Positions 13,166 to 19,907 are shown, counted from the first letter of the stretch. The stretch: 20,558 nt of DNA from Candidatus Desantisbacteria bacterium CG1_02_49_89 (GCA_001871075.1 MNUP01000049.1:1-20558); one strand, 5' to 3'. Notes: a model not told the origin generated them from the letters alone. Made by a program: numbers and translations.

Positions 13166-13202
13166 AATCACTGTAATCGTCAGTTCGAAAATCACCGTAA
13201 TC
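13166..13202 (+). promoter_or_regulatory. Paired AATCACYGTAATC boxes before galE
   Basis: Copies at 13166-13178 and 13190-13202, starts 24 bp apart; the second touches the AAGGAG ribosome binding site of the gene at 13215. Confidence 0.55.
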
Positions 13203-13214
13203 AAGGAGTGAAGG

Positions 13215-14390
13215 ATGAACGACATTATAATGGTGACCGGCGGGGCCGGGTATATCGGAAGCCACGTTGTCAAGCTGCTGCTTGAAAAGAAGCAGAAGGT
13301 TTTCATATTCGACAACCTTTCAGCAGGCCACAACCAGGTGCTGGAGTTCTTTAAAAAAACATACGGCGCGGACGCAGACAGCTTTATTTTCATTAACGCT
13401 GACACCCTTGACGAGGAAGGGCTGAGAAAAGCCATTGACAGCGTCAGGAAGAATCACTGGATATCCGGCATCATTGATTTCGCCGCAAAGATAGCTGTGG
13501 GCGAATCCCAGCAGAAGCCCCTTGATTACTTCACGACCAATGTCGTCGGGTTCAGGAACCTGCTTATGGCAACCGATCACATCCCCCTTGTAAAATCGTC
13601 AACAGCTGCTGCTTACGGCAGTCCTCTTGAGGAAGACATACCTTTGAAAGAGAGCGTGATCCCGAAAATGATCGCCGCGAAAAGGTATGACAGGAGCCAG
13701 CTCCTGCCCGCGTCTGTCCCGTTCGAAACCCTTATCGAGTGGTATACAAAGGAAGTTGTGGAAAAATACCCATTTTTTTACCTGGATAAAGCTGACCTTG
13801 AATTCCTTCACATCCCCGTTAATGTTTACGGTGTGACCAAGGTAATATGCGAGATCATGCTCAAGAAACATGAAAAGGAAGCAGGCAGGAAACACATGGC
13901 TCTGCGGTATTTCAACGCCGCGGGGGCTGATCCATCCGGGCTTATCGGAGAGGACCACATACCGGAAACGCACCTTGTGCCCCTTGTCCTGAAGGCGGCG
14001 ATGGGCAAGGTGAAATGCATAACGGTGTTCGGGGACGACTACGACACCCCTGACGGCACCTGCATAAGGGATTATATCTCGGTGATGGACCTTGCCGACG
14101 TGCACATTATCGCCCTGAACTACATAATAAAGGGAGGGGGGAGCAGGACCTATAACCTGGGGACAAATAACGGTCAGACCGTGATGCAGATAATCGAAGC
14201 GGCTAAAAAGGTCACAGGCAGGAACATACCCGTGGAAATGTCAGGCAGGAGAGAGGGAGACCCTACCGCCCTTGTGGCGGACGCGTCTTTGATAAAGAAA
14301 GAACTCGGGTGGAAGGCGAAGCGGGGCATTGACGAGATCGTGTCTTCCGCGTGGAAATGGCACAGTTCGCACCCAGACGGATATAAATAA
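13215..14390 (+). CDS. galE: UDP-glucose 4-epimerase
   Basis: A 391-residue extended short-chain dehydrogenase/reductase. The NAD-binding motif is TGGAGYIGSH (8-17). DFAAKIAVGES matches the GalE H-x-A-x-x-x-VGES region, though with Asp-Phe-Ala-Ala. The active-site Ser/Thr is Thr130 in SSTAAAYG and the YxxxK pair is Tyr205 and Lys209. The C-terminal half has RYFNAAGADPSG, HLVPLVLKA, VFGDDYDTPDGTCIRDYI and MDLADVH, all strong GalE signatures. The product interconverts UDP-glucose and UDP-galactose in the cytoplasm. Odd: Thr130 to Tyr205 is 75 residues, about 50 more than in E. coli GalE, because of an insertion (about 140-195, including AAKRYDRSQLLP). That explains the length of 391 instead of about 338. 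Start ATG 13215 is supported by AAGGAG. A related UDP-sugar epimerase activity is possible. Confidence 0.9.
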   Translation: MNDIIMVTGGAGYIGSHVVKLLLEKKQKVFIFDNLSAGHNQVLEFFKKTYGADADSFIFINADTLDEEGLRKAIDSVRKNHWISGIIDFAAKIAVGESQQKPLDYFTTNVVGFRNLLMATDHIPLVKSSTAAAYGSPLEEDIPLKESVIPKMIAAKRYDRSQLLPASVPFETLIEWYTKEVVEKYPFFYLDKADLEFLHIPVNVYGVTKVICEIMLKKHEKEAGRKHMALRYFNAAGADPSGLIGEDHIPETHLVPLVLKAAMGKVKCITVFGDDYDTPDGTCIRDYISVMDLADVHIIALNYIIKGGGSRTYNLGTNNGQTVMQIIEAAKKVTGRNIPVEMSGRREGDPTALVADASLIKKELGWKAKRGIDEIVSSAWKWHSSHPDGYK

Positions 14391-14413
14391 TAGCCATAAG
14401 GACATTGCAAAAG

Positions 14414-14494
14414 TCAAATTGTAAATTGCAAATTTTAAATTTAAGTCACGGGATCCCATAATTTTACAATTTACATTTTGCAATTTGAAATTTG
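14414..14494. repeat. Inverted pair of 7-nt arrays (CAAATT type)
   Basis: 14414-14441: TCAAATT, GTAAATT, GCAAATT, TTAAATT. 14467-14494: CAATTTA, CATTTTG, CAATTTG, AAATTTG, the opposite orientation. They flank GTCACGGGATCCCATAA and could fold on each other. Related to 4816-4850. Confidence 0.85.
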
Positions 14495-14541
14495 AAATGA
14501 ATTCTGCCGACGTATCTCTCAAATATTATTTAGGAGGCTGA

Positions 14542-15621
14542 ATGAGCAAGTACAGGGTGGCATTCATCGGGACGGGCAAACCGGGCAATCCGGGATTAAA
14601 AGGTTACGCTATGGCGTACCAGCACGCGCTTGGGTACAAGGCGCTTGCTGACTGCGAGATGGCCGCGTGCGCTGACATAGTCAGGGAGAACGCTGACGCG
14701 TTCGCGAAGCAATTCGGGATAAAAGGCGTGTATACCGATTACAACGAGATGCTTAAAAAGGAAAAACCGGACGTTGTCAGCATCGCGGTCTGGCCGCACC
14801 TTCACGCGGAAATGATAATTGCCTGCTGCAACGCGGGGGTAAAGGCGATCCACAGCGAAAAGCCGGTTGCGACTACCTGGGGGGACGCGAAGAGATGCGC
14901 GGCTGCGGCTGAAAAGGCCAGGGTCCAGCTCACGTTCAACCACCAGAGAAGGTTCGGCAGGCCGTTCAGGCTTGCCAAAGAGAAACTGCGCGAGGGCGCG
15001 ATAGGGAAACTCCAGAGGATGGAGTTCGGGCTTGGCGACATCTACGACGGCGGCACCCACTGGGTGGATATGATGAACATGTTCAATGACGAGACGCCCG
15101 CGGAATGGGTCATAGGCCAGATCGACACTCGCCAGATAAGGCTGGCGTTCGGCGCCCCTATCGAATGGCAGGGGATCTTCCACGTGATGTATAAGAACGG
15201 GGTGCAGGGGGTTTATTTTACAGGGGTGGAGACCGGGCGCAAGCTTGGTTTTAATACGCGGCTTTACGGCACAGAAGGGATAATAGAGCTGGGCTGGGAC
15301 GCGCTGCCGGGATGGATAGTAAGGTGGCTGAAGTATGACAAAGGCACCTGGACAGGAGACATGGCTAACGGGGAATCTTTGCACGACCCTAATTTCGTGG
15401 AAAGGGCGATAGCGGACACCATAGAATCTCTCAGGACAGGAAGGGAGCCGGAGCTCAGCGCGCGCAGGGCGATGAACGCGACAGAGATCATATTCGCGTG
15501 TTACGAGTCAAGCCGCAGAAGGGCGCGCATAGACCTTCCGCTTACCATAGAAGACTCCCCTATCCAGTCCATGATGGACAAGAATGAAGTGAAGTGGGAA
15601 TACGCCCCCAACGCTAAATAA
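14542..15621 (+). CDS. Gfo/Idh/MocA family oxidoreductase
   Basis: A 359-residue family member, third in the window. It begins YRVAFIGTGKPGNPG, a Rossmann start with an extended glycine loop. The EKP motif is Glu106-Lys107-Pro108, with Lys107 as likely catalytic lysine. The GGTHWVDMM block gives His173 and Asp176, as expected for the D/H pair of the substrate site; this is the most canonical of the three copies. GTEGIIELGWD is the usual strand at the domain end. Start ATG 14542 follows AGGAGG. No signal peptide, so cytoplasmic. Lies between galE and the rhamnosidase, so rhamnose- or galactose-derived substrates are attractive, but that is inference from position only. Confidence 0.9.
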   Translation: MSKYRVAFIGTGKPGNPGLKGYAMAYQHALGYKALADCEMAACADIVRENADAFAKQFGIKGVYTDYNEMLKKEKPDVVSIAVWPHLHAEMIIACCNAGVKAIHSEKPVATTWGDAKRCAAAAEKARVQLTFNHQRRFGRPFRLAKEKLREGAIGKLQRMEFGLGDIYDGGTHWVDMMNMFNDETPAEWVIGQIDTRQIRLAFGAPIEWQGIFHVMYKNGVQGVYFTGVETGRKLGFNTRLYGTEGIIELGWDALPGWIVRWLKYDKGTWTGDMANGESLHDPNFVERAIADTIESLRTGREPELSARRAMNATEIIFACYESSRRRARIDLPLTIEDSPIQSMMDKNEVKWEYAPNAK

Positions 15622-15625
15622 TAAA

Positions 15626-15693
15626 GTTAAAGGGGTTAAAAAGGTTAAAAGGGTTAAAAGTTAAATCCGTGCGAATCCGTGGAAATCCGTGGT
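15626..15693 (+). repeat. 9-nt array (GTTAAAAGG x4) and 10-nt array (AATCCGTGGA x3)
   Basis: 15626-15661: GTTAAAGGG, GTTAAAAAG, GTTAAAAGG, GTTAAAAGT. 15664-15693: AATCCGTGCG, AATCCGTGGA, AATCCGTGGT. First part of the 389-bp gap 15622-16010. Confidence 0.9.
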
Positions 15694-15740
15694 TGCAGAA
15701 GCAGCCATTTTTAAAAAGCTAAAAACTTATAAGGTAGTCT

Positions 15741-15799
15741 CCCGCCACTTCGGCGGGTCGCCGTAGGGGCGACAGTGAATTCAGTGAACTCAGTGGCAA
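15741..15799 (+). repeat. Two hairpins and a 9-nt array (CAGTGAATT x3)
   Basis: Hairpin CCCGCC/GGCGGG (15741-15757), hairpin GTCGCC/GGCGAC (15757-15773), then CAGTGAATT, CAGTGAACT and CAGTGGCAA at 15773-15799. A diverged AGTTTACA array follows near 15811-15838. Confidence 0.85.
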
Positions 15800-15858
15800 A
15801 TTTTTAAAGCAGTTTATAGAGTTTACAAGTTTACAAGTAAAATTCGTGCAAATTAGTG

Positions 15859-15927
15859 CCGTAGGGTCATCGATTCGGTTCTGACCCGAAGGCCCCAGCG
15901 TTACGGTTTCGTAGAAACCTGCAGGGG
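15859..15927 (+). repeat. Two-hairpin element, copy 3 (69 bp)
   Basis: CCGTAG left end. Hairpin 1 is GGGTCA/TGACCC. Hairpin 2 has CCCC/GGGG outer pairs and GGTTTC-GTA-GAAACC inside. Same length as copy 2. Confidence 0.85.
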
Positions 15928-15951
15928 TTAATTCGTGGTTAAAGTGAATTT

Positions 15952-15986
15952 TTTCGTGCTTTCGTGGTACTTTCGTGCTTTCGTGG
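15952..15986 (+). repeat. 8-nt tandem array (TTTCGTGC/TTTCGTGG x4) before the rhamnosidase
   Basis: TTTCGTGC, TTTCGTGG, TAC, TTTCGTGC, TTTCGTGG. A GTG in this array is in frame with the rhamnosidase but is unlikely to be its start. Confidence 0.9.
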
Positions 15987-16010
15987 AAATCTTTAGTTGT
16001 GGGGGTTGAT

Positions 16011-18455
16011 TTGAAAGAGCCGTTTGACGGCAGCGCTTTCTGGGTATGGTCTTCCGAAGGCCACTGGGCGACCCAGGCAAGGCAGGACCCTTACCGCGTA
16101 AGGTATTTCCGAAGGGCCTTTGAGGTGAACGACCTGCCGGCAAAGCTCCTGATCCATGTTTCAGCCGATTCCAAATACATCCTTTACGTAAATTCGCAAT
16201 TCGTGTGCAGAGGGCCGGCAAAAGGCGATATCGCCCACCAGTTTTACGAGACCGCGGACGCAAGCAGGTTCCTTAAAAAAGGCAGGAACGTTATCGCGGC
16301 TCTGGTAAAGTATTACGGCGACTCTTTCCCGAATTACGGAATGGGCGGAGCTCCTGACTCTGTGATGTCAGAAGCCCCGGGCTTCATTGCCGACGCGGTT
16401 TTGAAATACGGCGGCAAAGAGATAAAGCTGCACACGGACTCAACCTGGAAAGTACTTGTTGATGAGGCGTACAACCACAAGGCCTGCGCAGGCAACTGCG
16501 TATATACCGGATACCGCGAAATATTCGATTCCCGCAAATATCTGCGAGGCTGGGAAAGCCCGGATTTTGACGATAGTTCCTGGGAGAACGCTGTCCAGAT
16601 ATGGAAAGGCGAAACTATTTCCCGCAGGAATGACAGCGCTGTGCCGCATATCCTTTATCCCAGGATCATACCTGCGCTTGAAGAGGATCCCCGCAATTTT
16701 AAAACGGTTTTCGGCTCTGACAACAGGACCTGCGCCGGATTTGAAAAGGTAATCGCGAATAACGGCGTTTTTGAAATACCCGCCGGATCGTCAGTTGACA
16801 TTTCCCTGGATGCCGGGGAGCTTGTTACCGGTTTTCCCCTGCTTGAGGTCTCGGGAGGCAGGGACTCGGAAATAAAACTTGTTTATTCAGAAGCCCTGTT
16901 TGGGAAAAAACCGGGCAAGATGCCTTTGCCATGGGAGGAAAAAGGCCCTAAGATAAACCGCAACGATACCGAAGGCGGCGCTGTCCAGGGTTTATGGGAC
17001 ACGTTCATCCCTGGCGGCGGCGAATCAACATACAAACCTTTCCAGTGGGCCGCGTTCAGGTTCATGCGCCTGATCGCGGACGTAAAAGACGAACCGCTTA
17101 TTATAAGGAAAATAGGGTATATATACCACGCGTTCCCTTTCAGGCAAACCGGTATATTTTCAAGCTCCGACCCCGGATTTTCCAGGATACTTGACGTAAG
17201 CACCCGCACCCAGCGGCTTTGCTCGCACGAAACATACGAGGACTGCCCTTATTACGAACAGCTCCAGTATGCGGGCGACACACAGGTGCAGGCTCTTGTT
17301 TCGTATTACCTTTTCAGCGACGCGCGGCTCGCAAGGCAGGCAATACGCCATTTTGACTGGTCGCGCAACAGCGAAGGCATAACTGCCAGCAGGTACCCGT
17401 CAAGGGTGGGGCAGATAATACCTTTCTGGAGCCTTCACTGGATAATGATGGCCTGCGAATACTGGAAATACACCGGCGATGCCGAAGAAGCGGAAAGAAT
17501 GGTTCCCGGTATTTTCGCGGTGCTGGGATGGTTTGAAAGGCATATAGGCAAAACCGGGCTTCTTGAAAAACTCCCCTACTGGTGCGTGGCTGACTGGTCT
17601 CCGGAATGGACAGACAAAAAGGATGGCGCGGGCGTTCCTCCCGGAACAAAAACAGGGGTCTCGGCCCTTATCAATTTCCAGTATATATACTGCCTTGAAA
17701 TATTCGCAGGGATGCTTGAAGCTCTGGGACAGCGGGACAAAGCCGTAAGCCTGAAAAAAACCGCATCCGCGCTGAAGAAAAAAAGCAAAGCTGTTTTCTG
17801 GGACAATAAAAAGGGATTGTTCAGGGATTCGCCGTCTTATCCCAGGGATTTCAGCCAGCTTGCCAATGCCTGGGCAGTGTTATGCGGAGCTGCCGATCCT
17901 GCCTGCTATAAAAAGATCGCTGCCGCGCTTGAAAACCCGGATGGCCTGTCAAGGGCTTCTTATTTCGGGCTTTTCTACTGTTTCAGGGCTCTTTCCAAGA
18001 TGAACGAATATGACAGGGTTTTCAATATGCTCGAACCCTGGAAGGAAATGCTTAAGCTGGGGCTTACGACCTGGAGCGAGGATATAGTCAGCCAGAGGAG
18101 CGACTGCCACGCCTGGTCAGGCGCGCCCGCATTTGAGTTTTTCAACGAGGTGCTGGGCATCAAGCCCTTACTGCCGGGTTTTAAAAAAGTGCTGATACAG
18201 CCCAGGCCAGGGCCGCTAGAGCACGCTGAAGGCAGGATCGTGATACCATCATTAAAAGATTACCACGGAGGCCACGCCTTAAAGATTGGCGGGCGCGGCA
18301 CGGAGGCACAGAGAAATACAATTGAGGTAAGCTGGTTTAAGAAAAACGGTTGTATGGTAATAAAAGGAAAGCTGCCTGCGGGAATTACAGGCTTGGTTTC
18401 TTTCAACGGCAAAAGCGTTAACGTTACCCAGTCTTTTAAAACCATATTTAAATGA
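16011..18455 (+). CDS. GH78 alpha-L-rhamnosidase-like protein
   Basis: About 814 residues. The order is an N-terminal beta-sandwich (FWVWSSEGHW, then FRRAFEV and LLIHVSADSKYILYVN), a linker beta region, an (alpha/alpha)6 barrel from about 370 to 720, and a C-terminal beta domain. The barrel carries the GH78 signature Asp411-Cys-Pro-Tyr-Tyr-Glu416 and Asp423 (E-x6-D), with the spacing +5 and +7 expected of the catalytic Asp/Glu/Asp set. Glu690 in TTWSEDI is a likely fourth acid. No signal peptide is seen, so it should cleave rhamnosides in the cytoplasm. The start is uncertain: I prefer TTG 16011 (GGGGG upstream, like the 11006 gene) over GTG 15999; GTG 15975 lies in a repeat. Odd: residues about 752-769 are encoded by an intergenic repeat inserted in frame. 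Confidence 0.87.
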   Translation: MKEPFDGSAFWVWSSEGHWATQARQDPYRVRYFRRAFEVNDLPAKLLIHVSADSKYILYVNSQFVCRGPAKGDIAHQFYETADASRFLKKGRNVIAALVKYYGDSFPNYGMGGAPDSVMSEAPGFIADAVLKYGGKEIKLHTDSTWKVLVDEAYNHKACAGNCVYTGYREIFDSRKYLRGWESPDFDDSSWENAVQIWKGETISRRNDSAVPHILYPRIIPALEEDPRNFKTVFGSDNRTCAGFEKVIANNGVFEIPAGSSVDISLDAGELVTGFPLLEVSGGRDSEIKLVYSEALFGKKPGKMPLPWEEKGPKINRNDTEGGAVQGLWDTFIPGGGESTYKPFQWAAFRFMRLIADVKDEPLIIRKIGYIYHAFPFRQTGIFSSSDPGFSRILDVSTRTQRLCSHETYEDCPYYEQLQYAGDTQVQALVSYYLFSDARLARQAIRHFDWSRNSEGITASRYPSRVGQIIPFWSLHWIMMACEYWKYTGDAEEAERMVPGIFAVLGWFERHIGKTGLLEKLPYWCVADWSPEWTDKKDGAGVPPGTKTGVSALINFQYIYCLEIFAGMLEALGQRDKAVSLKKTASALKKKSKAVFWDNKKGLFRDSPSYPRDFSQLANAWAVLCGAADPACYKKIAAALENPDGLSRASYFGLFYCFRALSKMNEYDRVFNMLEPWKEMLKLGLTTWSEDIVSQRSDCHAWSGAPAFEFFNEVLGIKPLLPGFKKVLIQPRPGPLEHAEGRIVIPSLKDYHGGHALKIGGRGTEAQRNTIEVSWFKKNGCMVIKGKLPAGITGLVSFNGKSVNVTQSFKTIFK
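18262..18313 (+). repeat. Intergenic composite repeat inserted in frame in the rhamnosidase gene
   Basis: Copy of the ACCACGGAGG...GGCACGGAGGCACAGAG family with the nested CCCGCC-type element (about 18270-18296, minus orientation). It encodes roughly residues 752-769 of the enzyme; family-like sequence continues on both sides (GRIVIPS before, TIEVSW after). Confidence 0.88.
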
Positions 18456-18470
18456 TCACCACAGAATTTA

Positions 18471-18516
18471 ACCACAGGTCAATACAGGTAAACACTGTTT
18501 TGAGTAACTCAAACCT
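18471..18516. repeat. 46-nt repeat, inverted copy of 5798-5843
   Basis: Its reverse complement differs from 5798-5843 at 2 of 46 positions. It leads into the AAACCT hairpin that holds a 30-nt insert. Confidence 0.92.
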
Positions 18517-18554
18517 TCTCGAAGACCCGCCAATCTTTAAGGAGGGAGGTTTGA
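18509..18554 (+). repeat. Hairpin TCAAACCT with a 30-nt insert in its apex
   Basis: Stem 18509-18516 / 18547-18554. The apex holds 18517-18546, which matches the insert at 5745-5774 at 26 of 30 positions. The same stem without insert is present at 5788-5807. Confidence 0.88.
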
Positions 18555-18556
18555 TA

Positions 18557-18631
18557 TCAGGGCTGAAGCCCTGAGTTACAATAAAATTCCATGCCGTTGA
18601 TTCATAACTCATAATTCATAACTCATAATTA
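18557..18631 (+). repeat. Left inverted repeat of the PfkB kinase gene
   Basis: 75 nt: the CAGGGCT hairpin, a spacer with CCGTTGATT, then 7-nt units CATAACT/CATAATT (four). Its reverse complement matches 19509-19593 apart from one 7-nt unit, a 17-nt insertion and four substitutions. Confidence 0.88.
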
Positions 18632-18648
18632 TATTTAGCGGAGCAGCG

Positions 18649-19524
18649 ATGAAGGCGATATCGTTCGGCGAAGTGCTTTGGGACATAATCGAGGGAAAGG
18701 AATACCTTGGCGGCGCCCCTTTTAACCTTGCCGCGCACCTCGCGAAGCTGGGATGCAGTTCCCGGATGATCTCAAGGGTCGGTGAGGACGAGCGCGGCAG
18801 CAAGGTGCTTGAAGAAATGAAACACCTTGGCGTGGACCCCTCTTTCATGCAGAAGGACAAGGACCACCCAACAGGCACGGTCAACGTCAGGCTTTCATTC
18901 GCAGGCGAGCCGGAGTTCACCATAAACAAGAACGCGGCTTATGATTTCATAGAGTTTGATAAAAAGCTTGAAGCCGGGATAAAAGAAGAAAAATTCGACG
19001 CATTCTGCTTCGGCACCCTTGCGCAGAGGAGCGATGTCACTAAAAAAACGCTTTACACCCTTCTGGGCAGCGTGAACTCAAACCTGTTCTTCTACGACGT
19101 GAACCTGCGCCAGAAATATTATTCCAAAGAGATCATTAATAAGTCCCTTTCAGTTTCAGGCATAGTGAAGCTTAACGATGACGAGGCAAAGGTCCTGCCT
19201 GAGATCGTTTTCAATAAGAAAATGGATGAAAAGGAATTCGCAACAGAGCTGTGCCGCGGATACCGGGTAAAGATCGTGTGCGTAACAAGGGGCGGGAACG
19301 GGTGCGCTGTATATTCGGGCGGTGAATTCAGGGAGATCCCGGGCATAAAGGTGAAGGTCATAGACACGGTCGGCTCAGGTGACGCTTTCAGCGCTGGTTT
19401 CCTTTTCAAGCACTGCTCAGGCAAAGACCCGTTTGAAGCCGCGGAATTCGCCAACAGGCTGGGCGCGTTCGTCGCCTCAAAGCGCGGCGCGATACCGGAC
19501 TACGACCTTAATTATGAATTATGA
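18649..19524 (+). CDS. PfkB-family carbohydrate kinase (fructokinase-like)
   Basis: A 291-residue ribokinase/PfkB-family sugar kinase. The N-terminal family motif region is FGEVLWDIIEG with YLGGAPFNLAAHLAKLG (Gly21-Gly22, Asn26), a pattern common in fructokinases. The C-terminal motif DTVGSGDAFSAGF carries the catalytic base Asp245 and the Gly242-Ser-Gly anion hole. Central NLRQKYYSKE and KLNDDEAKVL also fit fructokinases. It would phosphorylate a released or isomerised ketose with ATP in the cytoplasm; fructose is the best guess. Start ATG 18649 follows AGCGGAGCAGCG. The gene is enclosed by long inverted repeats (18557-18631 and 19509-19593), and the last codons and the TGA stop lie in the right-hand repeat, so the C-terminal LNYEL is repeat-derived. 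Length is normal for the family. Confidence 0.9.
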   Translation: MKAISFGEVLWDIIEGKEYLGGAPFNLAAHLAKLGCSSRMISRVGEDERGSKVLEEMKHLGVDPSFMQKDKDHPTGTVNVRLSFAGEPEFTINKNAAYDFIEFDKKLEAGIKEEKFDAFCFGTLAQRSDVTKKTLYTLLGSVNSNLFFYDVNLRQKYYSKEIINKSLSVSGIVKLNDDEAKVLPEIVFNKKMDEKEFATELCRGYRVKIVCVTRGGNGCAVYSGGEFREIPGIKVKVIDTVGSGDAFSAGFLFKHCSGKDPFEAAEFANRLGAFVASKRGAIPDYDLNYEL

Positions 19525-19593
19525 GTTATGCCCCTCGGGGCATTATGAATCAACGGCAAGGATATTTATTGTAACTCAGGGCTTTAGCCCTGA
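19509..19593 (-). repeat. Right inverted repeat of the PfkB kinase gene
   Basis: Inverse of 18557-18631 with one 7-nt unit fewer and a 17-nt insertion (19531-19547) that forms the hairpin ATGCCCC/GGGGCAT. Contains the kinase stop codon. Confidence 0.88.
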
Positions 19594-19746
19594 ATACGAA
19601 TATATAAGTGGTTTAGGGTAGCGGTCCCGATTTATCGGGACATTTTCGCGTAGGGGCGGGCTTGCCCGCCCTTCGTAGGGCAAGGCTTTAGCCTTGCGGA
19701 ACGTCATTGCGGCCCGCTGAAGAGGCGGGGAAGCAATCCCGCGGGA
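19576..19746. repeat. Row of different hairpins before the last gene
   Basis: TCAGGGCTTTAGCCCTGA (19576-19593), GTCCCGA/TCGGGAC (19624-19641), GGGCGGGC/GCCCGCCC (19654-19671), GCAAGGCT/AGCCTTGC (19680-19697), the GTCATTGCG...GCAATC repeat (19703-19738, inner stem CCCGC/GCGGG) and TCCCGCGGGA (19737-19746). No U-tract follows any of them, so I do not call terminators. Confidence 0.85.
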
Positions 19747-19757
19747 GAGAATTTATT

Positions 19758-19907
19758 ATGCCAGTTTCGTTAACTTCTCAGGAACTGAAGGATATAACAA
19801 CTGATTCGTTCAGTCTTTACAAGAGAAATCTGCCCTTATTCTTTAAGATATCCATATTCTATTTAGTATCCTACACACCGCTTATGTTTAGCAAAAATAT
19901 GATTTAA
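19758..19907 (+). pseudogene. Multipass membrane protein, N-terminal fragment cut by a hairpin
   Basis: Forty-nine codons from ATG 19758 (GGGAGAG upstream) to TAA 19905-19907. The sequence (ELKDITTDSFSLYKRNLPLFFKISIFYL) is the start typical of multipass proteins related to the glycerophosphodiester phosphodiesterase membrane domain / YciC-DUF975 type: an amphipathic helix with a Lys-rich turn, then a first membrane helix. The stop codon is at the edge of a GC-rich hairpin. Removing 28 nt (19905-19932) joins this fragment in frame to the open reading frame that runs to the window end. AT-rich, like the gene at 9904. Confidence 0.7.

Noticed and set aside
14596-15384. Long open frame of 262 codons on the minus strand
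   Set aside because: It lies opposite the well-supported Gfo/Idh/MocA gene; its translation is Arg/Pro/Val-rich without any family motif, typical of an antisense shadow.
15975-16010. GTG 15975 as start of the rhamnosidase
   Set aside because: The codon belongs to the TTTCGTGC/TTTCGTGG array, which occurs elsewhere as non-coding repeat; GGGGG before TTG 16011 fits better.
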